DNA of 64,000 nucleotides. Source: DASQFI01 sp035633215. GTDB taxonomy: Bacteria; Acidobacteriota; Vicinamibacteria; Vicinamibacterales; SCN-69-37. Below are positions 1-9,707 of the stretch, piece after piece. The translations under genes and the position numbers were made by a program. The notes under the pieces are model-generated. The model was not told the origin of the DNA. It saw nothing but the letters and a program-made list of their open reading frames with translations, and did not search any database. Location of the stretch: positions 372,001 to 436,000 of the forward strand of contig DASQFI010000039.1 of assembly GCA_035633215.1 (NCBI GenBank). Reading direction: 5' to 3'. Position 1 is the first letter of the stretch. Every line of letters starts with the position of its first letter.

Positions 1-2
1 GA

Positions 3-431
3 TGGTGGCGCGGGCCGATCGTGCTCGCGGCAGCGCTGCTGGTCGCGACCGCGCCATTTCGTGCGGCTCAGTCAATCCGGCAGGCCGACCTCGAGCACGT
101 CGCCGTCGGACTGTCTCAATGGCAGCCGGAGATCGACAGCATCCGGTACCGGCTGGCCGGCGGATCGTTCTCACTGTATTTGCCGGCTGACGGCCCGGCT
201 GTCGATTTACCGCTTCGCCGCTCCGCTTTTGCGAGCGATCCGCTCGTGGTGACGATCACTCACGAGGGCAGAAAGCTCTACGAGCCGCTGGTGTCGGGAG
301 AGGCCTGGCAGCACATTCGTGTGCAGCTGCCCAGGAGCAGCCGCCGATTTGCGCGAGTGGACTTTACGGTGACTCCGGCACGGCCGGACGGAAGCCGGAT
401 TCTGTTCGTCGGGAAAGCGGAGCGGCGCTGA
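3..431 (+). CDS. C-terminal fragment of an unidentified envelope protein (5' end outside window)
   Basis: The reading frame is open from the first bases of the window to the TGA at 429-431, so only the C-terminal ~142 residues are seen. The fragment begins with WWRGP and a hydrophobic stretch that looks like the end of a membrane segment, followed by a soluble, beta-rich, presumably extracytoplasmic tail of ~110 residues. I recognise no family motif. Position just before a secreted protein and a polysaccharide locus would fit a membrane protein of surface glycan assembly, but that is inference. An internal ATG at 21 exists but is unlikely to be the true start. Confidence 0.6.
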   Translation, partial: WWRGPIVLAAALLVATAPFRAAQSIRQADLEHVAVGLSQWQPEIDSIRYRLAGGSFSLYLPADGPAVDLPLRRSAFASDPLVVTITHEGRKLYEPLVSGEAWQHIRVQLPRSSRRFARVDFTVTPARPDGSRILFVGKAERR

Positions 432-556
432 CGGAACTGGCGTCAGGACCGAGCAGGTGCGCTGCTACCCAGGACAGAAATTGACCAATTCTGCACGGAT
501 TCATTTCCGGAGGAGAGAGCGACCGCGGACGGCCATGGTACAGTACGCGGACTCCG

Positions 557-2959
557 GTGCGTCCGCTCGCCAGCATCGCTGTGGCAGTGCTGATCCTGGT
601 CCTGGGCCCGGTCCATCCTTCGGCCCAGCGCGCGCAGCATCGCGAGGCGCCGCTCGCGTGCCGGCTCATCGCGCTGCCGGGTAATTCATTTACGTCGGTC
701 GGGATCCGCGACGCGGCGTTTCGGCACTTCCTGACCGGACCACCGACGGCAACGTTTCAGGTGACGTACGTCGGGTTCGGGAGTTTTCCCGCCGCTCAAG
801 CCGCCTTTCAAACGGCCGTGGATATCTGGGCGCAGCTGATTGCGAGCCCCGTGCCGATCAAGATTCGCGCGGAGTTCACGACGCTCCCGGCGAACGTCCT
901 CGGCAGCGCGGGCGGACAGTTTCTCTGGCGTGATTTTCCCGGCGCACCGATCGGCGGCACGTGGTACGTCGACGCGCTCGCCGACCGGGTGTCGGGCGGC
1001 GACGTCAATGCGGGCAACCCTGGGGCCTTCGACATCCTCGCGAGCTTCAACAGCCTCTTTGCCAACTGGTACTTCGGGACCGACGGCGCTACGCCGGCCA
1101 ACCAGTACGACTTCGTCTCGGTCGCGTTGCATGAGTTGACGCACGGCCTGGGGTACTCCGGCTCAGCCACCGTCAGCGGGCTGCTCGGATCGATCGGCTT
1201 CGCCGGATTCCCTACGATCTATGACCGATTCGGGGTGACCGAAACCGGCACGCCGCTCCTGAACTTCCCGAATCCGTCCCAGGCGCTGGGGACCCAGTTG
1301 ACCAGCGCGTACAACCCGGTCAACCCGCGGGGCCCGGGTTCCTACTGGGGCGGGGCACAGGGCATTCTGGGAAACGGTGGTCTCAGCGCTCGGCTCTACA
1401 CGCCGAACACCTGGACGCCTGGCTCCAGCTATTCACACCTCGACGAGAGCACGTATCCGGCCGGCAACCCGAATTCGCTGATGACCTTCGGGATCGCCCA
1501 GGCCGAAGCCATCCACGATCCCGGTCCGGTCACGCTGGGAATGTTTGGCGACTCGGGCTGGACCGTCGCCTCGCCGCCGGTCGTGCCGGGCCCCTTCTCG
1601 AAAACCAGTCCCGCCAACGGAGCGACCAACCAACCCACGACCGTCTCCCTGGCGTGGGGCCCGAGCAGTGGAGCGGCGAGCTACGAGTACTGCATCGATA
1701 CGAGCCTCAACGCAGCGTGCGACACGAGCTGGGTCAGTGCCGCTTCGGCAACATCCATTGGCCTGTCCAGTCTAATTGCAGGCACGACGTATCAATGGCA
1801 GGTGCGCGCGCAGAATCTGGCGGGCACGACGTTCGCGGACGCAGGGACCTGGTGGAGCTTGAGCACGAACGCGCTGCCGGCCTCATTCAGCAAATCGGGG
1901 CCCGCGTCCGGTGCCTCGAATCAGCCGACGTCGCTCACCTTGCAGTGGCTGAGCAGCAGCGGGGCCGCGAGCTATGAGTACTGCTACGACACGTTGAACA
2001 ACAACATCTGCGACACGAGCTGGACCTCGGCTGGCAGCGCCCTGAGTGTCCCAGTGAGTGGCTTGAGCGCCTCGACGACTTATTTCTGGCAGACGCGGGC
2101 GCGAAATGTGGCTGGCGTCACCGAAGCCAACGGCGGAATATGGTGGACTTTCAGTACACAGCTCGTCGCCCCTGGAGTCAGCGGCAAAATCATGGATCTC
2201 AACGCCGACGGGATTGCCGACATTCTCCTGCAGCACTCGGGTCTGTCGTGGGTGGCCGGCTGGCTGATGAATTCCGCAGGTCAGATCGACCGTTTCGTGC
2301 CCGTGCACTTCAACGACATCGGCGATTGGAACATCGTGGGCGCGATGGATCTCAATCTCGACGGCGTGACCGACATTCTCCTGCAGCATTCGACCGCGAC
2401 GTGGGTCGCGGCCTGGCTGATGAATCAGGCCGGCCAGATCAACAGCTTCGTGCCTGTCCACTCCAGTGACCTCGGAAGTTGGAGAGTGGCCGGTACGGCC
2501 GATCTGAACCGTGACGGAGTCACCGACATTCTTCTGCAACATTCGACGATGACCTGGGTCGCGGCGTGGCTCATGAACGGCGCAGGACAAATCGCGAGTT
2601 TCGTGTACATCCATTCCGGGAACATCGGCGAGTGGCGAGTGGTGGCCACGGCCGATCTCAACGGCGATGGCATCAGCGACATCGTCCTGCAGCACCAGAC
2701 GATGACGTGGGTGGCAGGTTGGCTCATGAACGCCGCCGGCCAGATCAACGGGTACGTGCCCGTCTTCAGCGGAGACATCGGCCAGTGGAAAGTCGTGGGC
2801 ACGATCGATCTGAATCGTGACGGGATTGACGACCTCCTGCTGCAGCACTCAACGGCGACGTGGGTCGCGGCGTGGCTGATGGACGGGGCCGGTCATCCGG
2901 CCACGTTCGTCGAGATGCTCTTCGGCGACATCGGCCAGTGGCGCGTCAACGGGAAGTAG
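557..2959 (+). CDS. Secreted HExxH metalloprotease-like protein with FN3-like and VCBS/FG-GAP-like repeats
   Basis: 800 residues from a GTG start that gives a clean signal peptide (MRPLASIAVAVLILVLG, Ala-rich cleavage region near residue 23). An ATG at 535 with an upstream GGAGGA is in another frame. Residues 192-202 read HELTHGLGYSG, a zinc-protease HExxH helix with the metzincin Gly, but the usual third His/Asp ligand position is Gly. Residues ~343-440 and ~441-537 are two related FN3-like modules, each with the pair SYEYC and CDTSW. Residues 543-797 are five 51-residue repeats of the type DLNxDGxxDILLQHS. Likely exported; whether it is proteolytically active is uncertain. It stands alone before the polysaccharide locus. 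Confidence 0.8.
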   Translation: MRPLASIAVAVLILVLGPVHPSAQRAQHREAPLACRLIALPGNSFTSVGIRDAAFRHFLTGPPTATFQVTYVGFGSFPAAQAAFQTAVDIWAQLIASPVPIKIRAEFTTLPANVLGSAGGQFLWRDFPGAPIGGTWYVDALADRVSGGDVNAGNPGAFDILASFNSLFANWYFGTDGATPANQYDFVSVALHELTHGLGYSGSATVSGLLGSIGFAGFPTIYDRFGVTETGTPLLNFPNPSQALGTQLTSAYNPVNPRGPGSYWGGAQGILGNGGLSARLYTPNTWTPGSSYSHLDESTYPAGNPNSLMTFGIAQAEAIHDPGPVTLGMFGDSGWTVASPPVVPGPFSKTSPANGATNQPTTVSLAWGPSSGAASYEYCIDTSLNAACDTSWVSAASATSIGLSSLIAGTTYQWQVRAQNLAGTTFADAGTWWSLSTNALPASFSKSGPASGASNQPTSLTLQWLSSSGAASYEYCYDTLNNNICDTSWTSAGSALSVPVSGLSASTTYFWQTRARNVAGVTEANGGIWWTFSTQLVAPGVSGKIMDLNADGIADILLQHSGLSWVAGWLMNSAGQIDRFVPVHFNDIGDWNIVGAMDLNLDGVTDILLQHSTATWVAAWLMNQAGQINSFVPVHSSDLGSWRVAGTADLNRDGVTDILLQHSTMTWVAAWLMNGAGQIASFVYIHSGNIGEWRVVATADLNGDGISDIVLQHQTMTWVAGWLMNAAGQINGYVPVFSGDIGQWKVVGTIDLNRDGIDDLLLQHSTATWVAAWLMDGAGHPATFVEMLFGDIGQWRVNGK
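2183..2947 (+). repeat. Five tandem 153-bp coding repeats (VCBS/FG-GAP-like)
   Basis: Five consecutive units of exactly 51 codons fill the end of the secreted protease-like gene, leaving only N-G-K-stop. Each has a DLNxDG calcium-loop-like motif, LLQH, a TWVAAWLM block, and a GDIGQW-type end. Synonymous divergence shows the duplications are not recent. Confidence 0.9.
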
Positions 2960-2999
2960 TAGGATCGGATAACCTTTATGGGTTCTCTCCACGCCAGCT

Positions 3000-4283
3000 G
3001 TGCCTGATTTGCATCGACCTCGCGCGCTCGGCGTTGAGTCGCCGCGCGACACGACGAGCGCCGAGGCCACGCCGGGCCGAAGTCCGTCCTGGTCGGACCA
3101 GGAGATCGATCTCGGGCGATACAGCAGTGCGCTTGGACGTCGGTGGAAGGTGATCCTGGTTGGGGCGGTCGGGGGCGCCGCGATCGCGTTCGGGGCGGCT
3201 TCGGCTCGGCCAATTCTCTACGAGGGCGTCACGTCCCTGCTCGTCGCGCCACCCGCGAGACCCTCGCCCACCGGCGGCAGTTTCCCGATCACACCCGCGA
3301 CATTCAAGGCCGTTCTCGAAAGCCAGTCGATCGCCGCGGCGGTCATCCAGGAAACAGGGCTGAACCAGGCCCCTCACAACCTGACACCGCAATCGTTCCT
3401 GGAGCGTGCCCTGGTCGTTGAGGACGAACGCGGTGCGAACATCGTCCGTGTGAGGGTTCGCCTGCGAGAGCCGGCGGTCGCGGCCGACGCATCCCGTCGG
3501 GTCGCTGCCAAGGCGATCACTCTCACCCGCCAGCTGACCGAACAGGAAGGCACCTCGATCCAGCAGCAGCTCGGACGCCACTTGACGGACGCGTCGCAAC
3601 GGCTGGCCGCGGCCGAACGGGAGCTGCTCGCCTATCAGCAGGAAGCGCAGATCGAGCTGTTGAAGGAAGACTCGCAGGCGCTGCTCGACGAGCGTGGTGA
3701 GTTGCTCAAGCTTGTCATCTCGATCGAGAGCGAGAAGGCACGGCTGCAGGCAGCGGAGGCAGAGATCAAGAAACAGGAGCGCTTCCTCTCGGTGCGCCGC
3801 GCACTCGGCGCCGAGGAAGCACTGCGCCGCACGGACCAGACGACGGATGTACTCGACCCGAGCAACGCGTTCATCAACCCGGTGTACCAGTCACTGGACT
3901 ACCAGATCGCCACGAGCCGGGCGAAGCTGGCCGGTCTCGATCAACAGCGACGCCAACTGGTCGAGGTGCGCAACGTTGCCGGCAAGGAGCTGACCAAGCT
4001 CAGCGAGCTCTACCGCCGACAGATCGAGTTAGCGAGGCTGCAGAGCACGTTCGACCTTGCGAAACGGATCCACGGCGAGCTGGTGGTGCGCTTCGAGGAG
4101 AGCCGGACCCAGGCGCTCGGAAACAGCGCCCAGCTTCAGGTCGTGTCCGACGCGATTCCACCCGACCGGCCAATGGCGCGACGACGCGGACAGTGGTCGG
4201 CGCTCGGTTTCATCACGGGCCTGCTCGCAGCCGGTCTGGTCGCGTTGCTGCTCGAGAGCCGGGGCGTGGCACCGCGAGAGTGA
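3000..4283 (+). CDS. Wzz/GumC-type polysaccharide chain-length determinant protein
   Basis: 427 residues, GTG start 40 bases after the preceding stop. After a ~45-residue cytoplasmic lead there is TM1 (about residues 49-68, WKVILVGAVGGAAIAFGAAS), a periplasmic region, a long charged coiled coil (~170-350, rich in LLKE/ERELL/RLQAAEAE), and a C-terminal TM2 (~395-418) preceded by PPDRPMARRRG, the proline-rich segment expected before TM2 in this family. There is no C-terminal BY-kinase domain. Family knowledge: controls polymer length in Wzy-dependent export at the inner membrane. Leads the polysaccharide locus and precedes the ligase-type gene. Confidence 0.85.
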   Translation: MPDLHRPRALGVESPRDTTSAEATPGRSPSWSDQEIDLGRYSSALGRRWKVILVGAVGGAAIAFGAASARPILYEGVTSLLVAPPARPSPTGGSFPITPATFKAVLESQSIAAAVIQETGLNQAPHNLTPQSFLERALVVEDERGANIVRVRVRLREPAVAADASRRVAAKAITLTRQLTEQEGTSIQQQLGRHLTDASQRLAAAERELLAYQQEAQIELLKEDSQALLDERGELLKLVISIESEKARLQAAEAEIKKQERFLSVRRALGAEEALRRTDQTTDVLDPSNAFINPVYQSLDYQIATSRAKLAGLDQQRRQLVEVRNVAGKELTKLSELYRRQIELARLQSTFDLAKRIHGELVVRFEESRTQALGNSAQLQVVSDAIPPDRPMARRRGQWSALGFITGLLAAGLVALLLESRGVAPRE

Positions 4284-4374
4284 CCGTGTCGACGCTCGAC
4301 CTCCATCGCGCTCAGGTCACCGCAGTCGGCATCCTGAAGCGCGGACTGTGGAGAACGGGCACGGCGTGCCGGCC

Positions 4375-5664
4375 ATGATGGCTGACCTGCTGCCGCTGGC
4401 GGCGCTGGGCTTGATACTCGCCGCTTGGGCTGCCGTCCTCACGGTAGCCGCGCCGCGCACGGTGCTCTACCTGCTCATCGCCTTCTCGCCGACTCAGTTC
4501 CTCTTCATCCCTGTGTCGGATTTCTTTCTCTCGCCCGCCGACGGCATGGAGGCCGTATCGGTGTTCGCCCTCGTGCTGCGTCTCGCGGCGCTTCGGCGCG
4601 CGGCGTGGCACGCGATTGTTCAGCACCGGTTCCTCATTCTGATGCTCGTGTCGTACCTAATCGGGTTCGTCGTCCTCGAGGTCTCGTCGCGCACGATCGT
4701 TCGACTGCCGATGGCAGCGGTGGTCTCCGTTCTGGCCGTGGAGCTGTTGACGACAAGAAGGCACCTCGCGCGTGCGGCGACGGCGCTCGTGATCGCCGGT
4801 GTCGTCGATGCCGGGTACGGGCTGTACTTCATCGCCCGCGGGACGCCGCTGCACCCGACCAGGTTCTCCGGAATGAGCGACGTCAATTTCTCGGCGATGG
4901 TAATGATCACCTCTGCGGCCGTCGCGCTGGCGCAGATTTCCCGCACGAGGCACCCATTCCGACTCATGCGGCCGGGCACGCTGGGGAGCCTCGCTCTTGC
5001 GACCCTCTCGCAGATGGGTCTGCTGGCGCTGATCGGGACATGGATCGCGGTCTTGCGCCGCTTTGTGAGCCGCTCGAACAAGATCCGGATCGTCACGGCC
5101 ATCGTGGTGCTTCTGTTGCTGGCCGTGGCGACGCCGCCCGTGCGTGATCGCATATTGGCCAGAAACGTGCGCGCGGTTCAGGCGGATGGGGTCCCCAGGA
5201 ATTCCACCGACATCCGGTGGTTGGTTCAGCAGTCCGCCTGGGACGGTTTTCTGACCAGTCCGGTCTTCGGGCTCGGATTCTTCAAGTTCGTCGAGTACTC
5301 GACCACCAATCCAGCGATCCACGCGATGACCGGCGGCCTGGGCTTTCCCACGCACAATACCTATCTTGAGATCCTGGCCGAGGGCGGCATCATCACGTTC
5401 GCGCTTTTTCTCCTGCATTGGCGGCAATACCTGGCACGAATCGGAAAAACCATCCGCGTCGCGGCCCGCGATCGAGACGTACTTGCGGGCGCGTGCCTGG
5501 CCGGCCTCCCAGTCGTACTGGTCTGCGCCCTGCTCGCCAACGTGCTGCTCGTGTACAGCTTTTGGGCGGTCTGCGGTGTCTCGCTCGCGTGTCTGAATCT
5601 GTTGAGGCGCGAAGCGCGAGAGCGGAGGGCAGTGGCGGGCGCGCCGGCAGAATCGTTGCCGTGA
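4375..5664 (+). CDS. O-antigen ligase/polymerase-family membrane protein (Wzy_C type)
   Basis: 429 residues from ATG 4375 (a second ATG at 4378). The frame is open further upstream, but that part overlaps the Wzz-like gene and has no membrane character. About ten hydrophobic segments span the protein. The family hallmark PTHNTYLEILAEGG lies in the large periplasmic loop, whose His is essential in WaaL-type ligases. Predicted to ligate or polymerise undecaprenyl-linked glycan at the periplasmic face. Directly follows the Wzz-like gene, as in exopolysaccharide clusters. A second candidate polymerase lies at 26620-27936, so this one may be the ligase. Confidence 0.8.
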   Translation: MMADLLPLAALGLILAAWAAVLTVAAPRTVLYLLIAFSPTQFLFIPVSDFFLSPADGMEAVSVFALVLRLAALRRAAWHAIVQHRFLILMLVSYLIGFVVLEVSSRTIVRLPMAAVVSVLAVELLTTRRHLARAATALVIAGVVDAGYGLYFIARGTPLHPTRFSGMSDVNFSAMVMITSAAVALAQISRTRHPFRLMRPGTLGSLALATLSQMGLLALIGTWIAVLRRFVSRSNKIRIVTAIVVLLLLAVATPPVRDRILARNVRAVQADGVPRNSTDIRWLVQQSAWDGFLTSPVFGLGFFKFVEYSTTNPAIHAMTGGLGFPTHNTYLEILAEGGIITFALFLLHWRQYLARIGKTIRVAARDRDVLAGACLAGLPVVLVCALLANVLLVYSFWAVCGVSLACLNLLRREARERRAVAGAPAESLP

Positions 5665-5676
5665 ACGGCGGTCCTT

Positions 5677-6501
5677 TCAAGGCGCGGCCGCGCGCTCGAA
5701 CACGAATTCATTGCATCCGAGCTTGCCTCCGCAGGTCCTGAGCCTGGTGAGGGAGAAGCCCCTCGCGCGGCAGAAATCGAGCACCGTCTCGGGCGTCGCC
5801 ACCTCGAATGGGTACCCGCCAAGCCAGTCCCGCCAGTCATGCACGATGGACATGCCACGCGTGTTTCGATAGGCGCGATAGCGGGTCGCCGGGTTCTTTC
5901 CGCGCAGCACATCGACGGCCGCGCCACGGATGATCCACCACCCGCCAAATACGCCGAAGAGAACGCGACGTCGGATCGGACCCTTGTTGTAGGTCCGCTT
6001 CACACGGCTCCAGAAGCGGGAGAGCGGTCCTTGATCGTTGTAGATCGCGATGAAGAGCCGACCGGAGGGCGCGACGAGGCCACTCACGAGACCGAGCGCC
6101 TTCCAGAGATCGCCGGTGTGATGCAGGACCCCCCAGGAGTACACGATGTCCCAGGTGCCGAGGCGCGCCAGATAGTCGGCATCCAGGGCGCTGGCATGCT
6201 CGACCGACCAGTGATCCGCCGATGGAAAGTACCGGCGCCGAAGCTCTGTCGTGCACGCGACGCTGTCCTGGTCGAAGTCGAAGGAATGTACCCGCCGCGC
6301 GCCGAGCCGCATCGCGGCCAGCGAGAACAGTCCGCTGCCGGATCCGACGTCCAGGAAGGTGGACACGGCGATGTGGTCCCGGCCGACCATCGCCGCGAGC
6401 GACCGCTCGGCTTCGAGGATGCGTGCGTCGTCGAGTACCCGGAGAAAGCTGGTCCAGTTGCGGCCAAACGGAAACCGCGCGGCGTCGGGTCGGTCCGTCA
6501 C
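5677..6501 (-). CDS. Class I SAM-dependent methyltransferase
   Basis: 274 residues from a GTG at 6501 whose bases overlap the TGA of the upstream asparagine-synthetase gene (GTGA), implying translational coupling. A longer frame to 6567 would only overlap that gene. Motif I FLDVGSGSGLFSLAAM, acidic motif II FDFD, and post-motif GVLHHTG are clear. The central IAIYNDQG and the following basic stretch resemble methyltransferases common in O-antigen clusters. Substrate unknown, probably a sugar or sugar-nucleotide. Convergent with the ligase gene, 12 bases apart. Confidence 0.8.
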   Translation of the reverse strand: MTDRPDAARFPFGRNWTSFLRVLDDARILEAERSLAAMVGRDHIAVSTFLDVGSGSGLFSLAAMRLGARRVHSFDFDQDSVACTTELRRRYFPSADHWSVEHASALDADYLARLGTWDIVYSWGVLHHTGDLWKALGLVSGLVAPSGRLFIAIYNDQGPLSRFWSRVKRTYNKGPIRRRVLFGVFGGWWIIRGAAVDVLRGKNPATRYRAYRNTRGMSIVHDWRDWLGGYPFEVATPETVLDFCRARGFSLTRLRTCGGKLGCNEFVFERAAAP

Positions 6502-8402
6502 GCCGGCTGGTGAATCGGCGCCGCCTCGGGCCGGCTGACGGTCGCGACACCGTACTCCCGCCGCCACAACTCGATCATCGTCAAGGCAAACAGTCGATGG
6601 GTGTTGGACAGACCCATTTTCTGTCCCGCCAGCAGCTGCCGGACGATCTGCCGGTCGAAGAGATCAGCCTGCGGTGCGGTCAGCACATCTTCGATGAATC
6701 GGCCCCAGTCACCTTTAAACCACTTGGGCAGCGGCAGCGAGAAGCCGTGCTTGCGCGTCAGGTCGAGATCCGGCGGCAGGATGCGCTCTGCCAGACGCCG
6801 GGAGAGGATCTTCCGTTCACGCGAGGTGGCCCGCAGTCGATCCGGGACGCGCCCGAACGCGAGGTCGATGACCCGCGCGTCGAGAAACGGCGCCCGCACT
6901 TCGAGCGAGCACAACATGCTTGCCCGATCGACCTTCGCGAGAATGTCATCGACCATGTAGGTCCGGAAATCGAGGGCCGTGGCCTGCTGAAGCGGCGTGG
7001 CCCGATCGGCGCAGAGGGCGGCCTTGAACGCTTCAGGGGCACCCGCGGGGTGCGGGAGTTCTCCGAGGGGCGTCATCAGGCGCCGCCGCGCGTCGGCGTC
7101 GAACACCACGTTGAACTGCACGATGTTGAGCGGATGACCTGCCGTCAGCCCCAGCAGGTAGTTGCGGCCGGTCGTCCCCACCGGCAGCAGCCGGGTGACC
7201 GCCGACCTGGCGGCGCGCTGCGCCGGCCGAGGCATCCACCGGCCGATCCGGGCCTGTTGCTGAACCCAGCTGTATTGAAAGTACCCGCCGAAGAGCTCGT
7301 CGCCGCCGTCGCCGCCGAGCGCGACCGTTGCTTCCTTCCGAATGAGCTTCGAGACGAGGTAGGTCGGCACCATCGACGAGTCGGCAATCGGCTCGTCGAA
7401 CTGTCTCGCCAACTGCGGAAGCAGATCGACCGTGGCGGGTTCGGCTGCCAGTTCGACATGCTCCGTGTCGAAATGGCGCGCGACCGAGCGCGCATAGGGC
7501 GACTCATCGAACGCCCCGTGCCCGGGGAATGAAATATTGAACGTCTTGATCCGCCGGGAGGAGACGCGCGCGGCCAGGGCGGCCACCAGACTCGAATCCA
7601 CGCCGCCGCTGAGCATGATGCCCACCGGAACATCGGCGATCAGCCGGAGGCGGATGGAATCGGAGAGGAGCCGTTCGAGCTCGTCGACGAGATCCTCGTC
7701 GCTCCCGGCAAATGGGGCCGGCGCCGGCAACGACCAGTACGGCCACGTGCGCGCGGAACCGGATCGGACGTCGAAGGTCAGCGCATGGCCCTGCGGCAGT
7801 TTTCGAATGCCGTGGAACAGACATCGCTCCCCCGGCACGTAGCCGAACGCCAGGTAATAGTCGAGGCTGGCCACATCGAGCTCACGCGGACACGACGGAT
7901 CCGCCAGGAGCGCCTTCACCTCCGAGGCAAAGCAGATCGCGCCGCCATGATGGCGGTAGAACAACGGCTTCTCACCCGCCGGGTCGCGCGCAAGCAGCAG
8001 TTGCTGCTCGCGGCTGTCGAAGAGCGCAAGCGCGAACATGCCATTCAGCCGCGGGAGGCAGTCCCTGCCCCACTCGAGGTACGCCTCGAGAATGACCTCG
8101 GTGTCGGTCGCGGTACGGAAGCGGTGGCCCACACCCTCGAGCTCCTTCCGAAGCTCGAGGTAGTTGTAGATCTCTCCGTTGAAGACGATCTGGAGCGCGC
8201 CAGCGGCGTCACTCATTGGCTGCCGCCCGGCGGGCGACAGATCGATGATCGCCAGCCGGCGGTGTCCGAACCCGACGCGATTATCAGGCGACCACCACAC
8301 CCCTTCGTCATCCGGACCGCGATGTCGAAGCTCGTCTCGCATCGCGACCAGCAGGTCGCGCGAGACCGTGACGTCGCCGGCGACACCTACAATCCCGCAC
8401 AT
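6498..8402 (-). CDS. asnB: Asparagine synthase (glutamine-hydrolysing) family amidotransferase
   Basis: 634 residues, the usual length. MCGIVG places the N-terminal nucleophile Cys2 of the glutaminase domain; RHRGPDDEG and the NGEIYNY block follow. The C-terminal synthetase domain has the PP-loop SGGVDSS and FGGDGGDELFGGY-type motifs. Family function is ATP-dependent amide transfer from glutamine to aspartate. In polysaccharide clusters homologues such as WbpS amidate uronic acids, which is plausible here because it lies between a glycosyltransferase and a methyltransferase in one three-gene leftward operon. Three bases separate it from the upstream gene. Confidence 0.9.
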   Translation of the reverse strand: MCGIVGVAGDVTVSRDLLVAMRDELRHRGPDDEGVWWSPDNRVGFGHRRLAIIDLSPAGRQPMSDAAGALQIVFNGEIYNYLELRKELEGVGHRFRTATDTEVILEAYLEWGRDCLPRLNGMFALALFDSREQQLLLARDPAGEKPLFYRHHGGAICFASEVKALLADPSCPRELDVASLDYYLAFGYVPGERCLFHGIRKLPQGHALTFDVRSGSARTWPYWSLPAPAPFAGSDEDLVDELERLLSDSIRLRLIADVPVGIMLSGGVDSSLVAALAARVSSRRIKTFNISFPGHGAFDESPYARSVARHFDTEHVELAAEPATVDLLPQLARQFDEPIADSSMVPTYLVSKLIRKEATVALGGDGGDELFGGYFQYSWVQQQARIGRWMPRPAQRAARSAVTRLLPVGTTGRNYLLGLTAGHPLNIVQFNVVFDADARRRLMTPLGELPHPAGAPEAFKAALCADRATPLQQATALDFRTYMVDDILAKVDRASMLCSLEVRAPFLDARVIDLAFGRVPDRLRATSRERKILSRRLAERILPPDLDLTRKHGFSLPLPKWFKGDWGRFIEDVLTAPQADLFDRQIVRQLLAGQKMGLSNTHRLFALTMIELWRREYGVATVSRPEAAPIHQPA

Positions 8403-8405
8403 CCC

Positions 8406-9527
8406 TCAGGACCTAGCCTTGCCGGAAAGTATTTCCTGATACAGGTCGCTGTATTGCCGCGCGATGGCGTTCATCCCAAATTGAGCGATCCGAACGCTGG
8501 CGACCTGCGACCGCGCCGCCGCTTCAACAGGATTCTCCAGCACGTTCTCGATCGCGCGGGCGAGCTGGTCCGCGGAACGCGGATCCACGAGCACCGCCGA
8601 TGTCTCGTCAAGGAGCGCGCGATGAGAGTCGATGTTGGACACGATCAGGGGCACGCCGCACGCCATGGCCTCGAGCACGACATTCGGACTCCCTTCAAAC
8701 CACGACGGGGACACGAAAACCGTCGCTCGCTTCATGAGAGGCCAGAGGTCCTTGGTGAATCCGACGAGACGGACGCGATCACGCAGACCTTCCGTCGCAA
8801 TCCGCCGCTCGAGGTGCGCCCGCAGACTGCCGTCACCGCAACATAGTACTCGGACCTGTCGACGGACATCGACAAGCTTTACCGCACTCAGCAGCGTGTC
8901 GACGTTTTTTTGGGGGTCGAGGCGGCCGGCAAACAGGACCAGTGATTCGTCGGGGCCGATCACGACCTCCTCCGGACGCGCCGGTCGCGTCTCCGCGATT
9001 TCTCCAAGCGGAAGGCCGTTGGGGATCACATACCGGCGAATCCGGCGGCGCAGGCGCGGCGCCCAGTAGGTGTCGCCCTCCGTCGAATTGGACACCAGGG
9101 CGGTCGCCCACTGCGCCACGGCTCGTCGACCGAGCGTCTTCACACTCAAGGGATATGCATCCTTGGAGGCTCGTTCGCTGAACACCCACGGCGTCCTCGT
9201 CGAGATCGCCGCGAGCCCGCCCAAGATCTCCATTTGGAGCAACCACACCTGGACGATATCCGGATCGACCTCGCGGAGAATCCGACGCAGCTGAACAAAG
9301 ACCCGGGGATCGTACGAACTCTTGGCGGGCACTTCGTGAATGGTGGTGCCTGACGCCTCAAGCCGCGGCCAATTCGTGCCACGGTGCATGACGGCGACGT
9401 GCACCTCCCATTCGAGGCGAACGAGCTCGGTGGCCAGATACACCAGCTGGCGTTCCGCACCGCCGCCGTGCATCGTTGGAATGCAGTGAAGGACTTTCCC
9501 GGCGCTCACTTCGTCCCGGATGCCCAC
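8406..9527 (-). CDS. Glycosyltransferase family 4 (GT-B fold)
   Basis: 373 residues. The N-terminus KVLHCIPTMHGGGAERQLVY is the typical GT4 donor/acceptor-side start; FAGRLDPQKNVDTLL and the C-terminal SPSWFEGSPNVVLEAMACG (the EGxPxVxLEAMAxG nucleotide-sugar site) are intact. First gene of a leftward operon GT4-asnB-methyltransferase. Cytoplasmic or membrane-peripheral. Sugar specificity cannot be read from sequence. Confidence 0.87.
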   Translation of the reverse strand: MGIRDEVSAGKVLHCIPTMHGGGAERQLVYLATELVRLEWEVHVAVMHRGTNWPRLEASGTTIHEVPAKSSYDPRVFVQLRRILREVDPDIVQVWLLQMEILGGLAAISTRTPWVFSERASKDAYPLSVKTLGRRAVAQWATALVSNSTEGDTYWAPRLRRRIRRYVIPNGLPLGEIAETRPARPEEVVIGPDESLVLFAGRLDPQKNVDTLLSAVKLVDVRRQVRVLCCGDGSLRAHLERRIATEGLRDRVRLVGFTKDLWPLMKRATVFVSPSWFEGSPNVVLEAMACGVPLIVSNIDSHRALLDETSAVLVDPRSADQLARAIENVLENPVEAAARSQVASVRIAQFGMNAIARQYSDLYQEILSGKARS

Positions 9528-9707
9528 GAGACGAGACCGTCAGGAATACCAGGATACCGGACGGCCAGGGATGTTCGGCGCAGCTGAAGCAGCCGCCAGC
9601 GGAGTCGGTCGATGCGGTTCCGGCACATCAGACGCTGACCGCGCATTCTAACGCGTGGCGACGCGCTTCTGGGGGCCGTGGACGCTTTCGACTCCGTGAA
9701 CGTACTT

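Noticed and set aside
479..490. AATTGACCAATT palindrome before the protease-like gene as an operator
   Set aside because: Short, single, and with no regulator nearby to support it.
1883..2848. 321-codon open frame antisense to the secreted repeat protein
   Set aside because: Its repeats mirror the VCBS repeats of the real gene; no signal, domain or start context of its own.
2183..2947. Regular 153-bp repeats as a CRISPR or satellite array
   Set aside because: Units are in-frame coding repeats of one protein with no spacer structure.
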